Of a stretch of 64,000 nucleotides of DNA, positions 37,722 through 51,500 are shown piece after piece (positions within the stretch are counted from its first letter, which is position 1; each line of letters starts with the position of its first letter). The notes beneath the pieces were generated by a model, which saw only the letters and a program-made list of their open reading frames with translations, made no database searches and had not been told where the DNA came from. Made by a program: the position numbers and the translations under genes. The stretch is from contig NC_056758.1 of the NCBI RefSeq assembly GCF_018687715.1, positions 27,592,967 to 27,656,966 on the forward strand, read 5' to 3'. Origin of the DNA: Carya illinoinensis (Eukaryota > Streptophyta > Magnoliopsida > Fagales > Juglandaceae).

Positions 37722-39700
37722 TTTCTTTTCTAAAAAATAAAATTGAAAGTTACAGTTGTTTTCATGTTCGAGTTTCTTTCTTTGTTTTTCTTTTATTTTG
37801 GATTTAAAAAAAAATTAAAAAGAAATTTATTAATCTTCAATAAAATTAATTTTCATCTAATGATTGTCTCAACGTAAAAATTAAAATCATTTTTACAAAG
37901 AGTAATATCAAATGGGTGATACTGATACTACACCCATTGAGAATTCTCACCCATCAGGCAATTCTTTTTTATTTTTTTAAATATTTTTTAAATTTCTTAA
38001 ATATTTAAAAAAATCAAAAATTTATTAAAAAAATATTTCTCTAACTTTTAACTAAAAAAAATAGTCGGTGAGAATTTTCGATAGCCACTCTAAAATCTTG
38101 ATGAGAGTGACATTTTTCATATTACATACTATTTAGAGTATGTAAACTTTACGCACTTCATTTATAATAATTAATTTTAAAAAATTATATTTTAACATAT
38201 TTTAAATTCAATTTATCTATTTTTATAACTTTAGTATAAAACTTAGTTTTAAGAATTTATATTCAAGATTTTCTATTTTTCTTAAACCCAATAAATAATA
38301 TTTTGTTTTTTATTTAAGTGATATCTTAACATTTTTTAATTCACAGATTGAGCTTAATAATATTTTTAGTTTACAATATTTTGAAATTTAGTGTTGAAAT
38401 TAAACCTCTTTTATCACTTGAGGCTGTAAAGGGTTTCCATTTAGGTTCGTAAATCCGGTTAGAGTAAAGTGTTGTCATTGGAAATAAGTCAAATCATATA
38501 TGACACAACTATGTTCATAATTGAATTGTATCATATCAGCCACATTACTCATTTAATACATTAATTATTTTGAATTGATTTGAATATCATAGCCATTGAT
38601 TTATTTTGATGGATTTGACATTATATATTAATTAAATTTATTAATAACAAAATTAATTTGATATTTGACTTCTTAACAATAATCAATAAATATATCAAAA
38701 TATTCAAATATATATCCAAATATTCAAAAATATGATTATAATCGTTTGGAATTCATCTAAATAAAAATAATGTACATAACTAAAACATATAATATAAAAA
38801 TTTATTTTTTATGTGAATTTTATATTTTATTTATTTATTTAAAAGTATTACATGACAGTTATATAATTTACGATTGTAATATTTTTTCTCTTCTTATAAT
38901 GAAATAAATATGATTTAATTGTATAAATTAAGTGGGTCAATAAGTCAATTGAAAGTCAAACGAGCTTATGCAAAATTGACTCATTCATTAATATCTGGTT
39001 TGGATGGAGATACAAAATATCTCATATGAGTTGATAAAAAAGAAAAAAAAAATATCTCATATGAGTTGTACTTTATCTTTTATCTGTCTATTTAAATAAT
39101 AAAATATAAAATATTATCTCATTCCTAATATTTTAACCATCGCTTTAGTAATAATACAGTACCACTACAATTGATCTTTTATAAAATTTCATCTACCATT
39201 ACAATAATGCTAACTATCACATTTTTAATATATATAATTATCTATTAAAATTTTAAATTTTATTGTAATATATAATTAGAAAAATATATTTCAAAATTTA
39301 TAAAATATAGTATAATAAATACGTCATAATTAGAATAATTTTGTTTAACATAGAAATGCATTTATATTTGAGAATATTGAAATAATCACGGTCAACTATA
39401 AAAAATACATTTTGAAAAAGTCAAAATATTTATGAGTTTTTAAACTAATAATAGATATTACTTATTTTTAATATATTCATAATATTTTCCACCTAGTAAT
39501 TAAAAATACTTTTCAATAATTGGTGGGACCCACTACTTTATTAAGTTTTCAAAATGTTAAAATCATTTGATTTCATCTCACCATCTAAACACATTATTTT
39601 TTATAAAATATCTCATCTCACTATTCAAATACACATTTTTTTCAAACTATCTCATCTCATTTTAACTCAAAAATCTCACTATTATTTAAAACATCTCATC
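37051..39700. other. ATG18g upstream region
   Basis: Minus-strand promoter and leader side of ATG18g. It includes a GC-richer first few hundred bases and a (CT)n microsatellite at 37682-37718 (GA on the gene's strand). Beyond 37740 it is AT-rich, with MITE-like sequence including ATCTC units and 'cgtccgaacgcgtaacg' near 39690-39725. Confidence 0.45.
37682..37718. repeat. (CT)n microsatellite upstream of ATG18g
   Basis: About 18 CT units, 630 nt before the ATG18g start. On the gene's strand it is a GA tract of the kind common in plant promoters and leaders; a regulatory role is only a possibility. Confidence 0.9.
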
Positions 39701-39734
39701 TCATCTCGTCCGAACGCGTAACGAAACGACACAT

Positions 39735-40395
39735 AATTGTATATAATCAACTCCACTATTTTTCATCCAAACACTTACTTTTTAACAAGTTCATATTTGC
39801 ACATTGCATTAAATATTATGACTGATTCTGGAATTCAATTTAAATGTTATTAAAATGACAACATTTTATGTCATGTTTGCTTTAATCATGGTCAAGGTGA
39901 GACCATTTTGGCTGGAAAATTGCCTTGAGAGATGAGGTCATATATTCTATATGGCTGTAGAATATAATTGAAGTTTGAGTATAGCTAGCACAAACTTCCC
40001 TTATTATATTTTTCTTCTTTTATATAAATACATGAGCGGTCAGAATGAATGAGCAAACTCAGACAGCATACTAACATTTTCTTTGAAGTTTTGCTCCTTT
40101 TTGTACTTTAATTGACTTATTCATTAATTGTATATAATCAACTCAACTATTTCATCCAAAATTTAGTTTTTATCCACTTGTTTGAGTTCATATTTGAGAG
40201 TTGTATTGAATATTATCGATCTTGTTTAAACGTTTGATTTTGGGATTCAATTTAAGAGTGATCAAAATGACATCATTTTCTGTTCTATATACTTCGATTA
40301 TGGTCAAGGTGAGACCATTTTTGCTGGGACAGTGACTTGAGAGATGAGGCCATATCATATAACTGAAGTGTTGCTCATTTTGTAACTTTAATTTC
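39735..40395. repeat. Diverged tandem duplication, ~400-bp unit
   Basis: Sequence starting 'attgtatataatcaact' at about 39735 recurs at about 40136. Both copies share 'ttcatatttg', 'gtcaaggtgagaccatttt' and 'gagagatgagg'. A third partial match of 'ttgctcctttttgta' appears near 40090 and again as 'ttgctcattttgta' near 40368. No coding potential. Confidence 0.65.
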
Positions 40396-41289
40396 AGTAT
40401 GTTGTGGATAAATGAGTTCCCTTTTTTTTCCTAAGACGTACCTGTTTGGTCAAAGCAAGGGACAAAATGGTGTCATTTCAATGCAAATCTGTTGTAATTT
40501 ATGTTTTCTCAGGTGATATTCATAGAACTTGCAATAGTGACACAATGTCGTCAAATTATAGGTATAGAGCATTTGACTTGGTAGATAATTGTGAGAAGAG
40601 TTGCTGATTCTATAAAGAAAATTATATATATATATATATATATGTAAATTGAGATTTGTGTGATACATCAAGTTACATTTAGCAAAAAAAATAGTTTAGG
40701 TGTTGCATTAATAAAAATAAAGTTTACAAATTGACAGACTTGTTCTAATGCGTCTGATTACAAATTTAATTTTACTGTAAAGAATATCAGTTTGGGAATT
40801 TTATTTTGTGAAGTGTTAGCATTTCTCTTAACTAGGAAAAGCATTTGATGGCTCCAAATTGCTGCTCAATGAATATCAGACACTCTTAAGAAGGATATAC
40901 AACTGTAAAGAACCTTGAAGAAAGTTTCTTTAACTTGATCCATGTAAATTGAACTGTACAGCGTATTCTTTACAATGAAAGCTAATTTGACATTTTCAAT
41001 CCTCGTTTCCTATATTCTTTATATGCACTTAGGTTCAAAACCAATGTCATTCATTCCATTTGTTTTTTAACTAAGTACACAGGTTAAAAAGCATAAACAT
41101 TCCTTTCTTCCATCTCCAACAGAAGTATATAATTATTCTTTTCTTCTGGGGCCGACATACTATAAGCTTGATGGGGCAAGATGAATCAAAGCTTTGTTTC
41201 CTCAGCAGCATAAACGATGAATGATGAGGTACGATCATCGTTGCTGGGAATTCCATATCTGATCCACCAATGATGATGTTTAATGCCAA
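40396..41289. other. Spacer downstream of the RBK-like kinase
   Basis: AT-rich; contains an (AT)n run at about 40622-40643 and presumably the kinase 3' UTR next to 41289. No gene recognised. Confidence 0.4.
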
Positions 41290-43686
41290 CTAAATCTTGG
41301 TTGAGTAGCGCTCTTCTGCACTGATGAACTCTGTTTGGAATGCTTTTCGGAAGAATTCGGTTCGGCTTTTTCTCATGCATTTCAAGCAGCTAAGGTCGCC
41401 ATTCAGAAGCTGCAGAACCTGGTACCCATGTTCAAATGTAAGCAATGGAATTTGTCACATACGGTGTTGTGTCATGTGTGGCTACAGAGTTATCTAATGT
41501 CAATATAAAACAAGTATCATAGCTTCCTTTTGCACCTACTAGGAAAGACAGGACATCCACTTATAAAATAAATAGTAGATCAAATTAACTGACTGGAAAA
41601 CCAAAGAATTACAAGCTCGGTTATCACACTCGAGACCTGCCAGCCAATGGATATGCATACGTTGTTCTTTTTTTCTATCTCAGCAGAAGAATGAAAAAGT
41701 TACCCTATACTAGAATGTCTTGAAAATGAGACAACAATGAAGCATTGACATTGAAAAACATGTATATATTAGTCTTGCCAAATTTCCCTAAACCTTGCCT
41801 TATCTTTTATAATTAACTAATATATGATAAAGTCAGTCTTTCAGGTAAGTAACATTCCAAGACTCAACCATTGTGTCCCTCTCAACAGTGACCAGGAAGT
41901 TTATCTCTTAAATTTCATTATCATTGTTATCATATAACACGATGCAAGCTCTTCAAGAACAGAACATGCCTGGCTCATACAGGGCCGTCGAATTGATGAC
42001 TGTTGTATGCATAAAGAAGCAACCAAGAGCACAAGATTTATCTGATGAGAGTTGTAGTTATCACCAAGAGAAGGATCGATGAGCTCGTTGATGTGGTTCT
42101 TCTTAAGCAAAGGTTTTGCCTGATCCAGTACAAAGAAAGGCACTACTCAATAGCCACCCATCTGAGTTGTAAATATAACATACAAGTCCAGCACCTGCAC
42201 ATGGCCAGATAAGCAAGAAACATACCCATAAAACAAGGCTTTGCTGGGAGTAATCTAGTGCTCGGCGTCCAGTGACTATTTCCAATAGCAGCACACCAAA
42301 GGCAAAAACATCAGTCTTTTCATCTACTATGCCATGCAGTAAGTACTCGGGAGCAAGATACCTGTAAGAATTAAAGCAATGAGTCTTCAAGTTAAACATG
42401 TGGTGTATAACTTCACAAAACTATGTTGGTTTCAAACCCAAATGTGCCTTCAAATTTTGACACGACATGGTGAGTCCACTGCTCTGGCAGCCATTTTGCA
42501 AGTCCAAAATCACAAATCTGTACAAAAGATCAGTACTGAGTCCATACTACAATAATATCATGTATAAATACATCGGGAAGTACTCTGAAATAATTTACCA
42601 TCAGCTCCATGAAGAGTAGCATGAACATGGTCAAAATTGTCCAAACAAAGGTATCTTACATAAAAGTTGATGTTAAGTGACTAAAAAGGGTACCTGAGGC
42701 TCAAAGTCCCCTGTAAGCAAAATGTTTGAAGCCTTAATGTCTCTGTGAATAATTCTTCTCTGACAACCCTCATGAAGATAAAGTAAACCCTTAGCTGTCC
42801 CTAGTGCAATCTTAAATCTAATACCCCATTCCAGCTTCTCTTTTGAACCTATAAAAGCATGCATCCCATTTTGCAGCAGGGGAATAATTGATGAGGATCC
42901 ATTGAATCAATCGTCAAGATTTGAAAAATGGTAACCCAAAAACGATAACTGACCATAAAGCAGGGAAGCTAAGCTCCCATGTGGAGATAGTTCAAGAACG
43001 AGGTGCATTCCTCCTTCAACCCCATAACCAATTAACTTAGCAGTATTTGGATGGTTCACATGTGCCATTACTCCAAGCTCTGATAAGAAGTCCGCTACAA
43101 TTTCGTCGGCTTTCCCTTTTGTCAGACGTTTGATTGCTACCAGCCGCCCATCTCGTAAACACCCCTTGTAAACTTCAGCATAACCACCCTTTCCAATCAG
43201 ATTCTCTACACCAAAGCAAAGCTTTATCTTGGTATGGCAGAACTAATTTCAAATGGGTGTGCTAATAAATAAAATTTCCAGATATAAAATCGAAATCTTG
43301 AAGCATACGACAAAGTACAAACCGTGGCTGAAATAATCGGTAGCAGTTTGTAGCTCATACAAGCTGAAATTTTTCCATGGTAAATTGGTATAGTTCAAAT
43401 CGGGATCGACACGAAAAAATGGCACCATGGACATGACCTCCCTCATACTACCACTCATTCTTCTTGAGAGCTTGGTGACACTGAGAGGATGCAACGTATC
43501 TAATGATTTCTTGGATCTATTTCTAAATAACTGGACAAATCCACGCCAGCCTGAAACGGATTTTGAGTTGTGTTGGACTTTGGAGGCCGTAGCGTGTTCT
43601 TTCGAGGAACATGTTTCAGATTCTGAGCTCTTAAAGTAGTCCTCGAGAACTCCAACAGGAGAAGATGAATCTACCTTCTTTTTCAT
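41290..43686 (-). CDS. Receptor-like cytoplasmic kinase, RLCK-VI / RBK-like
   Basis: Ser/Thr kinase without ectodomain; RLCK-VI members include the ROP-GTPase-binding kinases RBK1/RBK2 (family knowledge). Seven exons: 43686-43323, 43205-42954, 42848-42694, 42517-42438, 42361-42226, 42119-41970 and 41418-41290, totalling 1266 nt (421 aa). A Ser-rich N-terminus precedes the group signature ([20 protein letters not shown]). Kinase motifs are complete: [11 protein letters not shown] (126-136), the VAIK lysine at 147, HRDIKASN (240-247), DFG (260-262) and YLAPE (285-289). Active-kinase chemistry is therefore expected. The last intron (41419-41969) seems to use a GC donor (CAG/GCATGT) and an AG acceptor. 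Without this splice the protein would end 22 residues past the junction, at 41901 (401 aa). With it the family-like tail [11 protein letters not shown] ... STKI is restored. Confidence 0.9.
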
Positions 43687-46600
43687 ATCTGAAGATCAGA
43701 AACCGACTGAGAAAAAAAAAAAATTATGTATATAATATCACTATCATGCTAGCAATGGTATTAGAGAAATGTGCGATTTTGAGTAAAATAAGTGAGAAGA
43801 TGGGAATTTTTACCTCAAGGAGAATCAGAGGCAGCATAGATAGCATCTGTTTTTCTTATTTTGATTTCGTTAATAGCATTTCGCTTTCTCTGCAAATATG
43901 ACCCCTCCACATTTGGATTAGAAGGCAAACCATGAACAAAAGAAGCCAATTACAAGTAAAAACCAACAAAAAGTCTAAATCAGAGAGAATATTTATATAT
44001 ACATATAGATTAATGCCTTAAAAACATATGAAACAGACATTGACGTAGGTACAAAGAAACTGAACTGATATGACACTGGGGAAGAGACTGGCATCTTAGA
44101 AAACAAAGCAAGGAGAAAAAATAAAAAATAAAACTTGGAAGAGCAGTAAATACATTTCAAACAAACACCGACACCCTTAAAATTAAAAACCACAACAATA
44201 ATCTGAAGCCTGTTGAAGTACCAGACCAAAAAAGAGCATGACAAACAAAATTACTGAATTATGAACAGAGGCATGACTCCACATGAGAAACAAAACTCAA
44301 AGTTGATGCCATAAACAAAAATTTCATAATTTGGGATAGAAATTCAAATCACTAAAGCAAGTTAAACTCGGGTTTGGGCATACCATGAAGAAGAAACTGA
44401 AGGTTATATCATGTACGTTCCATCTACAAACAGAACAAAGAAACAGAGGAAGCTAAAACCAGAAGAAAAGATAACAGAGAGAGAGAGAGAGAGAGAATGA
44501 AGAGGAAAGAAGATGCCGGGTTTTGATTCGGGTGAAGTCATGGCGCTGCCTTTGTATGTTTTCTGGATTACTGTTCACAATTATTTATTTATTTACTTCA
44601 ACAGTTTCAGTTTGGATTATCGTATTGAAATTACTTTTTAGAGGAAAAAAACAAACAAATTTTTTTATTACTGTGCAAAACTGACGGTTGATGGCATCTC
44701 TGTGTCTTCAGACAGGACAAGGATCTTAAAGGCTCTTATTCTTATCCGGACAAAACATGGTAACTTCATCGGTCAGAGACGCCTTCTGTTGCCTTATTGG
44801 TCCCCTTTGAATGAAGCGTGCAGCCTTTTGGAGCACTAAAAACGTGTCCTATATACAATGGACCACCCAATTTTAGTAACCATTTAATATTTTCCTTTGA
44901 ATTTTCAATTTATCATCTTGATAGATTGAAAATTCAACACAACACATTATTAAGAAAAAAAACATTTTAATATAAAAATAAATAAATAAATAAACAAATC
45001 AAGACGTAAAAATAGGTCCACGAGTGATTTCTACTCATCTTATTATTATTAGTATCGTCATTGCTAATCAACAATTTAATACTATTACGACGAAAATGAT
45101 GTGAGGTCAAAACTTTTCTACTCGTGCACGATTCCTTAGCTATGTCATGTTGCAGCGCTATAATACAACCCTTCTCGTCCCCACAGATACACGACAGCCG
45201 GTAGCTTTACTTGTATGTGCTACATATCCATTGCGTCGTGGTTACAACTTACAAATGCCTTTTGAGAATATAACAACAATTTTTTAAATTAAAATATTAG
45301 GCGTTTATATTATGGATCGAGCCGGTCTTCCTTCTACAAGGCATTAGATCTTTAATGATTTTTAAGTTAGTTGTAAAAGTAGTGTTTTCAAAATTTCAAT
45401 TTCAAGATTTATCGTAATCCTACAACATAATATTCCTCCATCATATGTGACGATATTAATAAAATTTGAAACATAAATATTTATTTTTTAAACTAAAAAA
45501 GTGGTTGCATAAAGCAACACTTGGTAATCAATTATTTAAAATATTTGCTTGAAAATCATTCCAAATATAAATTAATTAACACAATCATGTATTAAGCATA
45601 AAACCAAAAATCCCCATGCACTCAAGGAACTCTATAGGGTATATAATGAGGTATGATGAAGGACATTCTTCACCAACAATTCAAGACAGCTCATGTACCA
45701 ACTGATACTATGATGTCGATCTAAAGAATTGTACACTCAATTGAGTCAATTTCCTTTTTCTTTTTTGTGTCTTGTCTATAATTATATAGACAGTTTAATA
45801 TTTGTTATTGCTTTTTTCACAAGCTTGTTGATACGATGAAGATATTTATTTGGATTCTAAATATCGATTAATTTGAGAGTAATATTATATACAGTCATGA
45901 ATTGTATAAATACTTTATATTTTTTTTTTAAAAAAAAAGTAGTCTGTAATTAGAAAAATTATTTGTTATATGGATTCTATGTGTACACGGCGTTTATATA
46001 TTCTATGACTATAATTATTATTTTTTTTTTAATTTAATTGAGTTGGATTAACTGTAGAGATGGATGTAATTGAGCAGTGTCAACATCTCAATTTGTGTGT
46101 GGTTGCAGGTTGGTGGCTCATAATTACCATCTTACCTTAAAGCATATGTATTTGTCAAGATAGGTATGCTATATATCAACGACCCTTTGGTTGACAGCAA
46201 TATATCATCTTGTTCTCTCTTCAACATAAAGCTGACCAATCAATATAATTTATTGAATTTAGTGACACTTTAACTAATTATAATTTATTCCACTCAATAT
46301 ATAATTACTTGAGAGCTTCAAGAATAGGTTAAAAATTATTTAAGATCTTTAAATTGTGTCAATATCTCTAATTAAGGAAAAAAAAATACAGTTTTGATTG
46401 AAAAGCAAAGTAAATAATGAAAATTAAACTGTATTTTGTTTTGGAACAAAGGGGTTGGGCAGAGGGATGGCCATTGGCCAATCACCACGTTCGAGCCCAG
46501 GGATGGTGAAAGAGTGTTCTCTATGGCTACTTTCATACAAATAGATCATCTCCCAAGGTCACGCTCATAAGCCAAAGATTCCAATTGAGATTTCTTATAA

Positions 46601-48305
46601 TTTGTTAGTCCAAATATTTTGTTATAATCTGGATAGAGACATCTACAATACTTACATTTCACTATATTTAATGTTGTCTGTGAATTATTTTAATGCAACA
46701 TTTGATATAATGGAATTTACATGTGTCTATTTCTTTCTTAATTGTAGAAAATATTTATATAAAGAATTTGGAAGAAATCTTGATTACAAAGATCTACTAT
46801 GAAAGGGAAACTTCAATCTCTACATATGGCTGCTCGTAATCTCAAAATAGCACAGTGAGCAGCCTGTTGAGATAGAGATAGTAATATATGACACGATTTG
46901 TTAATTTAATACGAACATAATACGAAATTAGTATGCTTGAATTTGATGTTAACAAGTTTGGATCAAAACGAATTGATTTGTTAAAACACGATTCATTGAC
47001 GAGTCATCCCGTTTAACCCGTTAGTGACCTTTTTAGAGTAGTCTCATTGGAATAGTCAAAACCAAACCCAAAGTTTAGCTAATACGACACGAATTTGCCT
47101 TTACATATTTCATTCACATTCAATCTCCGGATAATCTATTTATTATTATATAATAAAATAATATTAAAATAATATTTTTTGTCATATTTACCAATATACT
47201 AATTATTGGTTAAAAAATTATATTTTTAATAGTCATTTAAAGCTAACAATCACAAACATTTAATTAAACTCATTTAAAATTTAATATAAATGTCTTAATT
47301 ACAAATTAAATTAAACTCATCTGTGATAGGAAATGTCAAGAGAAGAGAGAGTGTTCCAAAAGTAATAATAAAAAAATTATTTGGTTCAGCTATAGTATAT
47401 AGCAAATATGACTTTTGTTTAAGATATGCTATAGCAAAAACCAACTGTTCAAATACTTTGCATAAACCAATGCAGGCCATATTTTGTTCCAGTAGCTCCC
47501 TACATGCAATCGTTTTTATTTTTTTAATCTTTAGCTAATCCAATAAGGTTGCTCTTAGACTTGTTAATTTTTTTTTACTCAAAATTATAATTATATATCA
47601 TTTTTAACATTAAAAAAAAATATCCTAACCTTATTTTGTATTTCTTAACTCTCTTTCAAATCCTCACTGCCTCAGTTTTCAGTTGAGTCAGATCTTACGA
47701 GTTACGACTGTCTTTCACACTTCTTTTAGATTGTAATTGTGTGTTTTATTATTTAAACTGTAATTTTAGACTTACGTAATTAGTTTTATATTTTTAAGAG
47801 ATATTGTGATAGCTTTTATGTGAAATTATGTTAATCAGGTCCAATGAATTATTTAGATCAATTCAATTCATTTATATAAAACGGATTGAAACGGATTATA
47901 TCGATATATTTGTAATTAATTCATAACAGGTCAAAATGGATCATATTTTATTAACCCGTTATTTTAATGGGTTGTATTAAGGTTTAAGAATATGACCCAT
48001 TAAATTTAATGGGTTGTATTCGAGTTGACCAATATTATATAATATACACGACTTGATACGATATGAATATAATCCGTTAATATAATTTATTACTCCTAAA
48101 TGAGAGTTGGGGTGGCTAAGCCCACAATAAATATTATCATCTTTTTAAAGAAAATTATATCCGAGGTGTAATTTCTTTTATAAAAAGAGAAATTCAGTTA
48201 TGCCTTTTCCTCTCATTTTTCTATAAATAAAACTTGCTATACTCGTATGAAGTCAATTTACTATTTTAAAGTTTAAAATTAAAAGTGATGAATATCATGT
48301 CGGAA
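43687..48305. other. Kinase upstream region and AT-rich spacer
   Basis: Holds the RLCK promoter and probably untranslated exons, with a (GA)n run at 44476-44497. The rest is AT-rich. Around 46449-46510 there is weak tRNA/SINE-like sequence (a GTTCGAGCCC box). From about 46880 to 48090 there is repeat-like sequence, with 'gacacgattt' and 'cacgacttgatacg' near its two ends. No protein gene recognised. Confidence 0.45.
44476..44497. repeat. (GA)n microsatellite upstream of the RLCK gene
   Basis: About 11 GA units, roughly 790 nt upstream of the kinase start. Confidence 0.85.
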
Positions 48306-48378
48306 GGGGATGTAGCTCAAATGGTAGAGCGCTCGCTTTGCATGCGAGAGGTACAGGGTTCGATCCCCTGCATCTCCA
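48306..48378 (+). tRNA. tRNA-Ala (anticodon UGC)
   Basis: Complete cloverleaf: acceptor GGGGATG/CATCTCC with discriminator A, D arm TAGCTCAAATGGTAGAGC, anticodon stem CTCGC/GCGAG around loop TTTGCAT (anticodon TGC at 48339-48341), and T arm with GGTTCGATCCC. No intron and no encoded CCA, as in nuclear plant tRNA genes. A box TAGCTCAAATGG and B box GGTTCGATCCC serve as the internal Pol III promoter. It ends 173 nt before the aldo-keto reductase start codon on the same strand. Confidence 0.97.
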
Positions 48379-48551
48379 GTTAGCTTTGTAACTTTTCGTA
48401 TCCGGGGGATCTTCTTGACTTTACTCCTCTCGCTTCCTTTTTGGTTGGATAATTGGGTTTACTCCTCACTTGGCGCTTATATCAGCAAACTTGAAACTAG
48501 TTACGATTGCTTTTCATCTCTCATTGCGTCGCCCACTGCTCACACGACACA

Positions 48552-51500
48552 ATGTCTGTTCCTCTCTTCAACCTCGCTCCAAATCTGACAGTTTCAAGGC
48601 TTTGCTTAGGTAGCTACTTCTGCTCTTTTATGGCAGTCGCTACTCTCGAATTCTTCAAACCGAGATTAACTTTATGCACTCATATTTTTTTTGTTTTCCT
48701 CAGGAACCATGACTTTTGGTGAGCAAAACAGCTTGCCCCAGTCCTTTCACCTTCTCGACGAAGCTTTCAGTGCCGGAATCAACTTCTTCGACTCTGCAGA
48801 AATGTATACCCCCTTTATCCCTTAAGGTTCCTTTCTGGATTCTTGTTTTTTTTTTTGAAAGGCTTTGTTCTTTTTCAAGTTCGGCTTTCTGCGGCTACGC
48901 CCATTTATATGCCATAATTCTGGATTTTTACCTATAAAATAAATAAATAAATAAAAATTCTGGTCGCCCTTCTTAAGTTCTATATGTTTTTTAGATTCAA
49001 CTTCTGGGTACGTTGCTATGTTTGTAGGTATCCAGTGCCTCAGCGTGCTGAGACTCAGGGTAGGAGCGAAGAGTACCTGGGCCGTTGGGTTAGAAACAGG
49101 AAAATCTCTAGGGATCGCGTCGTCTTGGCCACGAAGGTCTCAACTCAACTCTAAAACTGTTGACTTTTATGGTGTATGGCTTACTTCTGGGTAGCCTATT
49201 ACTGAGTTAGTCCCAAAGGGGTCATCTTTAATGTATTTACTTTATTGCTTTGCTCTGAAGTCTTATCTTCCCTTCTGTTTTTGGTTTAGTCACTTATCTG
49301 TATGAAGATTGAAGACCAAATTTTCAATACTAGTATATGACCAATTTCACAATTTGTTGAGGGTTTCTATAGTAGTCCCCTGTGAAAATTTCTGCTCTGT
49401 ATGCGATTGCTTTCGGTTAGACGTGCTCTTAGGATCGGTAAAACTTAAATGTCACAGAAATGTACAATTTTGTGCTATTTTTTTAGGCAATTGTGAAGGC
49501 ATTTCAATCTGAATTTCTTTTGTCAAATTTGGTTTTTGCTCCATAATTATTTCTTTTGGGTGAGGGGTAAAACACTGAGGTATATTTCTAGATTAAGGTG
49601 AGAGATTTCGTACTGGTCTGACCCTAGTGTACTACTGTAATGACAGTAAGGCTGTATAAAGTAGGAGATTTGTGAGCTTTAATAGACAGTTATGATCCAT
49701 GTTACTTTTTGATAATCATTTGAAATTCGAGCTTTGAACATTGTGAATTGTTTCTATCTAGGTGACTGGACCATCTGGGCAGATGACCTGGATACGAGGT
49801 GGGCCAATGTGCTTAGATGCCTGGAATATTACCAAGGCCATTGACAACAGGTTTGTTTTTACACCTACTTATGTGAAGTTGTTGTAAGCACGAATATCTT
49901 GTATTAACGGCATCAGATGGACTAAACTAGTGAGAAATTAGTCCTAATTGTTTGCATTTTATATACGCAATATATGTTGGCCAGCTTGCTATTTTCTTTA
50001 ATTTTTTAATTCTTATTACATTGAGGTATTTGTTAGTCCCATCCCCACCTACTCCCACGCCCCTGGGTAGTCATCTCTTGGTTCTCTTGTATGATGAAGA
50101 TAATCTCTCATGATTTATTGTCTTGTCTTAGCATGTTTGCTCAGCCATACTTAGTTCAGTCTGCAGTAGATTCAAGTTTTGGACATCTACATTCTTTTAT
50201 AAGTAATAATTCTTTTATATAAGGTGCAAAAGGCACAACTGAAGTAGACAGGAAGCATACAAGAGAGACATCTATCTAGAAGGAAATGGACATTAACATT
50301 CTTGAAACTAACCAGTCCTCCAAAAGAATGCTCTAGTGTATGTAAATGCTTTTTCTTTTTTCTTTTTTAAATTTTATTTTGATAAGTAAAATGAAAATTT
50401 TATTGATACGAATGAAGTAGACAAAGCCTGTCTACATAGTATACAAAAGAACACCTAAATACATTCTAGGAACCAAAAAATAAAGACAGAAAATCATGAA
50501 CACTAGTTCCATTAAGCACAATGGCTGAAAGCCAAAGCAATAAGGTGTGTACAAAAAAGTTCCGAAGTTCCTCCAACGTGCGCTCCCTATCTTCAAAGCA
50601 TTGATCATTTCTTTCCATCCAAATACACCACTTAATGAACAAAGTAATCATCCTCCAAACTGCAGCCACCTGGGGGCAGCCTTGGATATTCTTCCAGCAG
50701 GCTAATAAATCCATCACCCTCAAAGGCATAACTGAAGCCACACCAATTTTTTTTTATTTTATTTTATAATTAAGATAACATTTTATTAATAGAAGTAAAT
50801 AGGCATAGCCCAAGTATACAGGAGGTATAAAAACAGCAAACACCTAGGTACACAAAAAGGAGCTAGAAAGAGATTTCAGAAAGTCATTGAAGCATGCTCC
50901 ATTAAGAACACAAGAAGATGCCCAAAGAAATAAAGAATGGAAGAAGAAACTTCTAAGCTCATCCAGAGAACGTTCCATGTTTTCAAAACGTTCCTAGTGT
51001 ATGTAAATGCTATTCCATCTTGATTGAAAGAACATTGATTTGGAAGCATAAGTTTCCATTTGACTATCGCTGAACTAGGTTTTGTACTCCAATATGATAT
51101 CCCCGCTAATGGGGCCTAAAGAGTGTGGGATGATATTTCTCCAACATATAGTATTATCAGTGGCCATTGCCTATGCTTCCCAAAATAACATTAAGCAAAA
51201 GTTATACAATGTCTTCTGTTTTTATTCAATAAGTAGATGTAAATTTTGTTAATTATAACAATGGGCGAAGCCCAGGTACACAGATACAGGCAAACACCTA
51301 GTTGGAATTAGAAACCGATACAAGGAAATCATGAGACTTAGTTCATTAAAATCTAAAGTTATTGCCCAAGGAACAGAGATTTTGATAGGTGCCCAAAGGA
51401 ACAGAGTTTTATAGAAGAAAGTGTTGAGTTCATCCAGTGACCGTGCACAATCTTCTAAGTTTCTATTGTTTGTCCTCCGTATACACCACAATAGACAAAT

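Noticed and set aside
46449..46560. tRNA-like segment with a GTTCGAGCCC box
   Set aside because: No acceptor or anticodon stem could be folded and no target-site duplication was seen; at most a SINE relic.
46880..48090. Possible large transposon with similar 'cacgattt' / 'cacgactt' ends
   Set aside because: The end similarity is short and in direct orientation, with no clean boundaries or duplication.
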